This document shows positions 61,123-64,000 of a stretch of 64,000 bases of DNA, piece by piece. The notes below the pieces were generated by a model. The model made no database searches and had not been told where the DNA came from. It saw only the letters and a list, made by a program, of their open reading frames with translations. This DNA is from CAIWHR01 sp963836265 (GTDB lineage: Bacteria; Pseudomonadota; Gammaproteobacteria; Burkholderiales; Casimicrobiaceae): assembly GCA_963836265.1 (NCBI GenBank), contig CAWIIO010000002.1:186001-250000 (forward strand), in the 5' to 3' direction. The position numbers were made by a program, and so were the translations under genes. Each line of letters begins with the position of its first letter. Within the stretch, counting starts at the first letter, position 1.

Positions 61123-64000
61123 TCAACGCAAATACGCGAGCAGCGGCGACCCCGCTTGTCGCTTGACAAGCACGCTTTCGGCCTCGCGCATCTCGTGCGG
61201 CGGGAGCGCCTGCATCCACTGGGTCTCACCGGCGACGAGTGCCGCCACGGCCAGGCCATCGCGATAGAGGATCCGGTTGCTCGTCACGGCCGCGACCCTC
61301 GCCCCCGGCACGAGGTTGCCGAAGAGGTTCAGCGGATCGGCGGCGGAAAGCGAGATCCACGTGGCCGACGGCGGCGCACGCCGTGTCTCGCGCAGCAAAC
61401 CGAGCGCTTCAGGCAGCGCAAACTGCTCGCCCGGGATGCCGGCCACGAAGCGGCCACCGCGGATTTCGCCGCGGGCTTCGAGACGCCGCAGCACGCGCAG
61501 AAGCTCGCGCCACGGAGGAACCCACGCCGACTCGCGCTCGAGGATCCGCCAGAATACGACGCCATAGCGACGCAGCAAGGTATCCGCGATGTGCTCGACG
61601 ATTTCGTGCTCGGGTTCGTTGGACGCGCCAGTGGCGGCAAGCTTCGGCGCGCCTCGGCGGACCAGCGCCCAGCGTCCGGCGTCCTCGATGCCGAAGAGCG
61701 CGGTGCGCCGGCGTCGCTTGCCCTCCGCGAGCGGCTTGCGTCGAGCGGACGGCGTCAACAGCGCCCGCAAGCCGGCGAAGCTGTCGGAATGGACGAGCCC
61801 CAGCACGACGAGCTCGGCGAGCGCGTCCTCGACCTGCGTGCGCAGCATCCCAGTCGCCTCGACGATCTCGTCGTAGAAGCAGGCGCCGTGGGCCTTCAAA
61901 TGAGCGGCCACCGTTTCTCCGCGAGAGCTCGCCGGCGAGGACTCCGACGGCGCCGGCATCGCGCGATTCCATAGACCGAGATTGCGTCTCGGCAATAGCG
62001 CGACCGGCGTCGTGCGGATCGGGCCGGCGTTCCTTGTCCCGCCGCGTGCCGGGGCCGTGAGGCGCGTCCACACGGCGCGTCCGGCGAGACACAGGTCGTC
62101 GAGCCAGGTGAAATCGTAGTTGTCGAGTCGCGCCGGCAGGATTTCGGCTTCCCACGCCGCCGCCGGCGCCTCGAAGCCCTCGAGCTGCGCGATCAGGGCC
62201 GCCAACGCGTCGGGACCTTCGCGCCGCTCGGTGAGAACGACATGCTGCCAGCGACAAAGAAACCGCATGAAATCCTGTATCGAGACCGGCTCGATTTCCT
62301 GCCGCAGCCGGTTCACGGTGTAGCGATGGATGCGGGCGAGGAGCGCGCGGTCGCACCATTCGGCCTGGCCGGCGCCGGGAGTGAACGCGCCGCGCAGCGC
62401 AAAGCCTTCGGTCGCGAGTTTCGCCAGCGCCGCGTCGATGTCCGCGACCGGCAGCGCCATCGAATCGGCGAGTGCCCTGGCCGTAACCGGGCCCAGCCCC
62501 TCGAGCCGGCTGCGCGCGACCTCGACCAGCGCTTCTTCAGCCGCCCACGTGCGGGCTGCGAACTCCGCGGGCGCCGCAATTGGCGGCGAAAGACGTGCCT
62601 GCGGAAACACGGCGGCGAACTGCGGCAGGCGCTCGGCGGCGACCCACAGGGTTCTCTCGTGCGCGACGGCTGCGGTCGAAGGCGGCGGCCGCACGGCCAG
62701 CCGGGTGGCGCGGTTCGCTTCCGCCAGGGCGGCCAGGAACGAAGGCCATCGATCGCCCCCCGCGACCTCGTTCTCCGTGAAGAACGCGAGTCCCAGCAGC
62801 GCGTCGTGCAGTTCGTCGGCGTTCGCAGCGGTGGGCCACGCTTCGCCGCGCACGCGTTCGATCGCCTCGGCGTCGAGTCGGCCCAGGCCGGCCGCCGTTT
62901 CTTCGTCGAGCCAGCGGCGGCTCATCACCGCATGCGTGCGGCGCTCTTCCAGCGGCGCGTCGTCGAGGAAGGCATAGGGCCGCGCGCTCAGGATCTCGAG
63001 CGCCAGCGGCGAGGGCTCCGTCAGATCCCGGTGTTCGACGCGAATTGCGCCGGATTCGATCGCGCGCAGCAGCTTCTCCAGCCCCTCGATATCCATCGCC
63101 TCGTACAGGCAATCGTGAACGGTCTGATTGACGAGCGGGTGGTCGGGCACTTCACGCTCGCCCACCCGATTCTCGGCGCAGGCGATCTGGTCGGGAAACA
63201 CCGCCGCGAGGAGGTCCTCCGCCCCCATCCGCTGCAGCTGCGGCGGCACCTTCCTGCCGGAGCGAAAGCGCGGCAGCGCGAGCGAGGTGGTGGCCGTCCA
63301 GCGCCACCGCGCGGCGAACATCGGCGCGTCGAGCATCGCCTGCACGAGGAGCGGCCGCACGCTCTTCGAGTGGAGATAGCGCGCCACCTCGTCGAGCGGA
63401 AAGCTGTGGCTGGTCGAGAGCGACAGCACGATCGCGTCTTCGGTTGCTGCCGCCTGCAGCTCGAAATTGAACTTCCGGCAGAAGCGCTTGCGCAGCGCGA
63501 GACCCCAGGCGCGGTTGATGCGGCTGCCGAACGGCGAGTGAATGACGAGCTGCATGCCGCCGGATTCGTCGAAGAAGCGCTCGAAGACGATCGTTTTCTG
63601 CGTCGGCATCGTTTCCAATGCGGCGCGCGCCGCAGCCAGGTATTCGACCAGCTGCTCGGCGGGCGACGCGCCGAGGCGCAGCTCCTGCGTCAGGTAGCTG
63701 AGCGCTGCACCGTCGTCGAGCCGCGCCACGACGTCTTCGCGCAGCCGCGATACCGCGAACGAGAGCTCGTCGGTTCGGCCCGGCGCTTCGCCCAGCCAGA
63801 ACGGAATGTTCGGCGGCTGGCCGTGCGCATCCTCGACGCGGAGCCGCCCGGCCTCCACGCGCAGGATCCGGTACGAAGTGTTGCCGAGCTGGAAGATGTC
63901 GCCGGCGAGGCTTTCGATCGCGAAGTCCTCGTTGACCGTGCCCACGAGTTGGCCCGCGGGCTCGAGCACGACGTCGTAGTCGGCGGTGTCGGGAATCGCG
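61123..64000 (-). CDS. lhr: Lhr-family ATP-dependent helicase, C-terminal part
   Basis: About 959 residues of a gene whose 5' end lies beyond the right edge; the frame is open through position 64000. The visible part is the Lhr-specific region after the two RecA domains. It includes VGTVNEDFAIESLAGDIFQL, GNTSYRILRVE, the DEAD/H-associated domain (IVFERFFDESGGMQLVIHSP, FGSRINRAWGLALRKRFC) and winged-helix and beta-barrel segments to the C-terminus. Lhr proteins are 3'-5' DNA translocases linked to repair and are usually about 1450-1500 residues, so about a third is missing here. The motor motifs are not in view. Confidence 0.9.
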   Translation of the reverse strand, partial: AIPDTADYDVVLEPAGQLVGTVNEDFAIESLAGDIFQLGNTSYRILRVEAGRLRVEDAHGQPPNIPFWLGEAPGRTDELSFAVSRLREDVVARLDDGAALSYLTQELRLGASPAEQLVEYLAAARAALETMPTQKTIVFERFFDESGGMQLVIHSPFGSRINRAWGLALRKRFCRKFNFELQAAATEDAIVLSLSTSHSFPLDEVARYLHSKSVRPLLVQAMLDAPMFAARWRWTATTSLALPRFRSGRKVPPQLQRMGAEDLLAAVFPDQIACAENRVGEREVPDHPLVNQTVHDCLYEAMDIEGLEKLLRAIESGAIRVEHRDLTEPSPLALEILSARPYAFLDDAPLEERRTHAVMSRRWLDEETAAGLGRLDAEAIERVRGEAWPTAANADELHDALLGLAFFTENEVAGGDRWPSFLAALAEANRATRLAVRPPPSTAAVAHERTLWVAAERLPQFAAVFPQARLSPPIAAPAEFAARTWAAEEALVEVARSRLEGLGPVTARALADSMALPVADIDAALAKLATEGFALRGAFTPGAGQAEWCDRALLARIHRYTVNRLRQEIEPVSIQDFMRFLCRWQHVVLTERREGPDALAALIAQLEGFEAPAAAWEAEILPARLDNYDFTWLDDLCLAGRAVWTRLTAPARGGTRNAGPIRTTPVALLPRRNLGLWNRAMPAPSESSPASSRGETVAAHLKAHGACFYDEIVEATGMLRTQVEDALAELVVLGLVHSDSFAGLRALLTPSARRKPLAEGKRRRRTALFGIEDAGRWALVRRGAPKLAATGASNEPEHEIVEHIADTLLRRYGVVFWRILERESAWVPPWRELLRVLRRLEARGEIRGGRFVAGIPGEQFALPEALGLLRETRRAPPSATWISLSAADPLNLFGNLVPGARVAAVTSNRILYRDGLAVAALVAGETQWMQALPPHEMREAESVLVKRQAGSPLLAYLR

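Overview
This window is GC-rich, densely coding DNA with short intergenic gaps. It looks like the chromosome of a betaproteobacterium, perhaps Burkholderiales-like. That placement rests on gene content and is an inference: feoAB, low-molecular-weight-PTP ArsC, a prkA-DUF444-spoVR set, many GAF/PAS sensory proteins and an MtrA/MtrB pair. No rRNA, intact tRNA, CRISPR array or intact insertion sequence was found. The last gene (lhr) runs off the right edge.

Layout. 1-2.2 kb: a leftward pair (2OG-Fe(II) oxygenase plus an unknown protein), then a poorly coding stretch that ends in a 24-nt tmRNA- or tRNA-Ala-like 3' end, possibly an old integration junction. 2.5-13.3 kb: mixed single genes, including an exported beta-helix protein, a winged-helix/NB-ARC/TPR regulator, an atypical inorganic pyrophosphatase, a Sir2 deacetylase, a polytopic membrane protein and a DUF1254/DUF1214 protein. 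13.8-18.5 kb: the conserved PrkA kinase, DUF444 and SpoVR stress cluster. 18.5-22.2 kb: a translationally coupled trio of an IlvD/Edd [2Fe-2S] sugar-acid-type dehydratase, an RraA-fold enzyme and a formyl-group enzyme fused to two ACT domains. 22.3-28.9 kb: an APH/ATPase fusion, a DksA/TraR protein, an arsR-arsI-arsC operon and a modABC molybdate transporter.

29.4-33.9 kb: a two-gene porin-cytochrome module. It encodes a decaheme MtrA/DmsE-family cytochrome and an MtrB/PioB barrel that carries a C-terminal OmpA peptidoglycan-binding domain. A perfect FNR/Anr-type palindrome lies upstream and a strong terminator lies downstream. 34-40.3 kb: a D-2-hydroxyacid dehydrogenase, aquaporin, subtilisin-like protease and feoAB. 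The feo promoter region carries both a Fur box and a perfect FNR box. Together these suggest that transmembrane electron transfer and Fe(II) uptake are both tied to oxygen limitation.

40.4-48.2 kb: a TPR membrane protein, a PAS histidine kinase with a response regulator and a REC-GAF-GGDEF-EAL protein, and asnS. 48.3-52.4 kb: a PrsW-type protease and a large exported metallopeptidase-like/propeller/barrel protein. 52.4-56.1 kb: a five-gene leftward regulatory operon with an RsbU-like phosphatase, RsbW-like kinase, STAS antagonist, ECF sigma factor and an anti-sigma protein whose tail is made of 15 seven-residue repeats. 56.3-64 kb: a five-GAF hybrid sensor kinase built by tandem duplication, a stand-alone AAA ATPase and the C-terminal two thirds of Lhr helicase.
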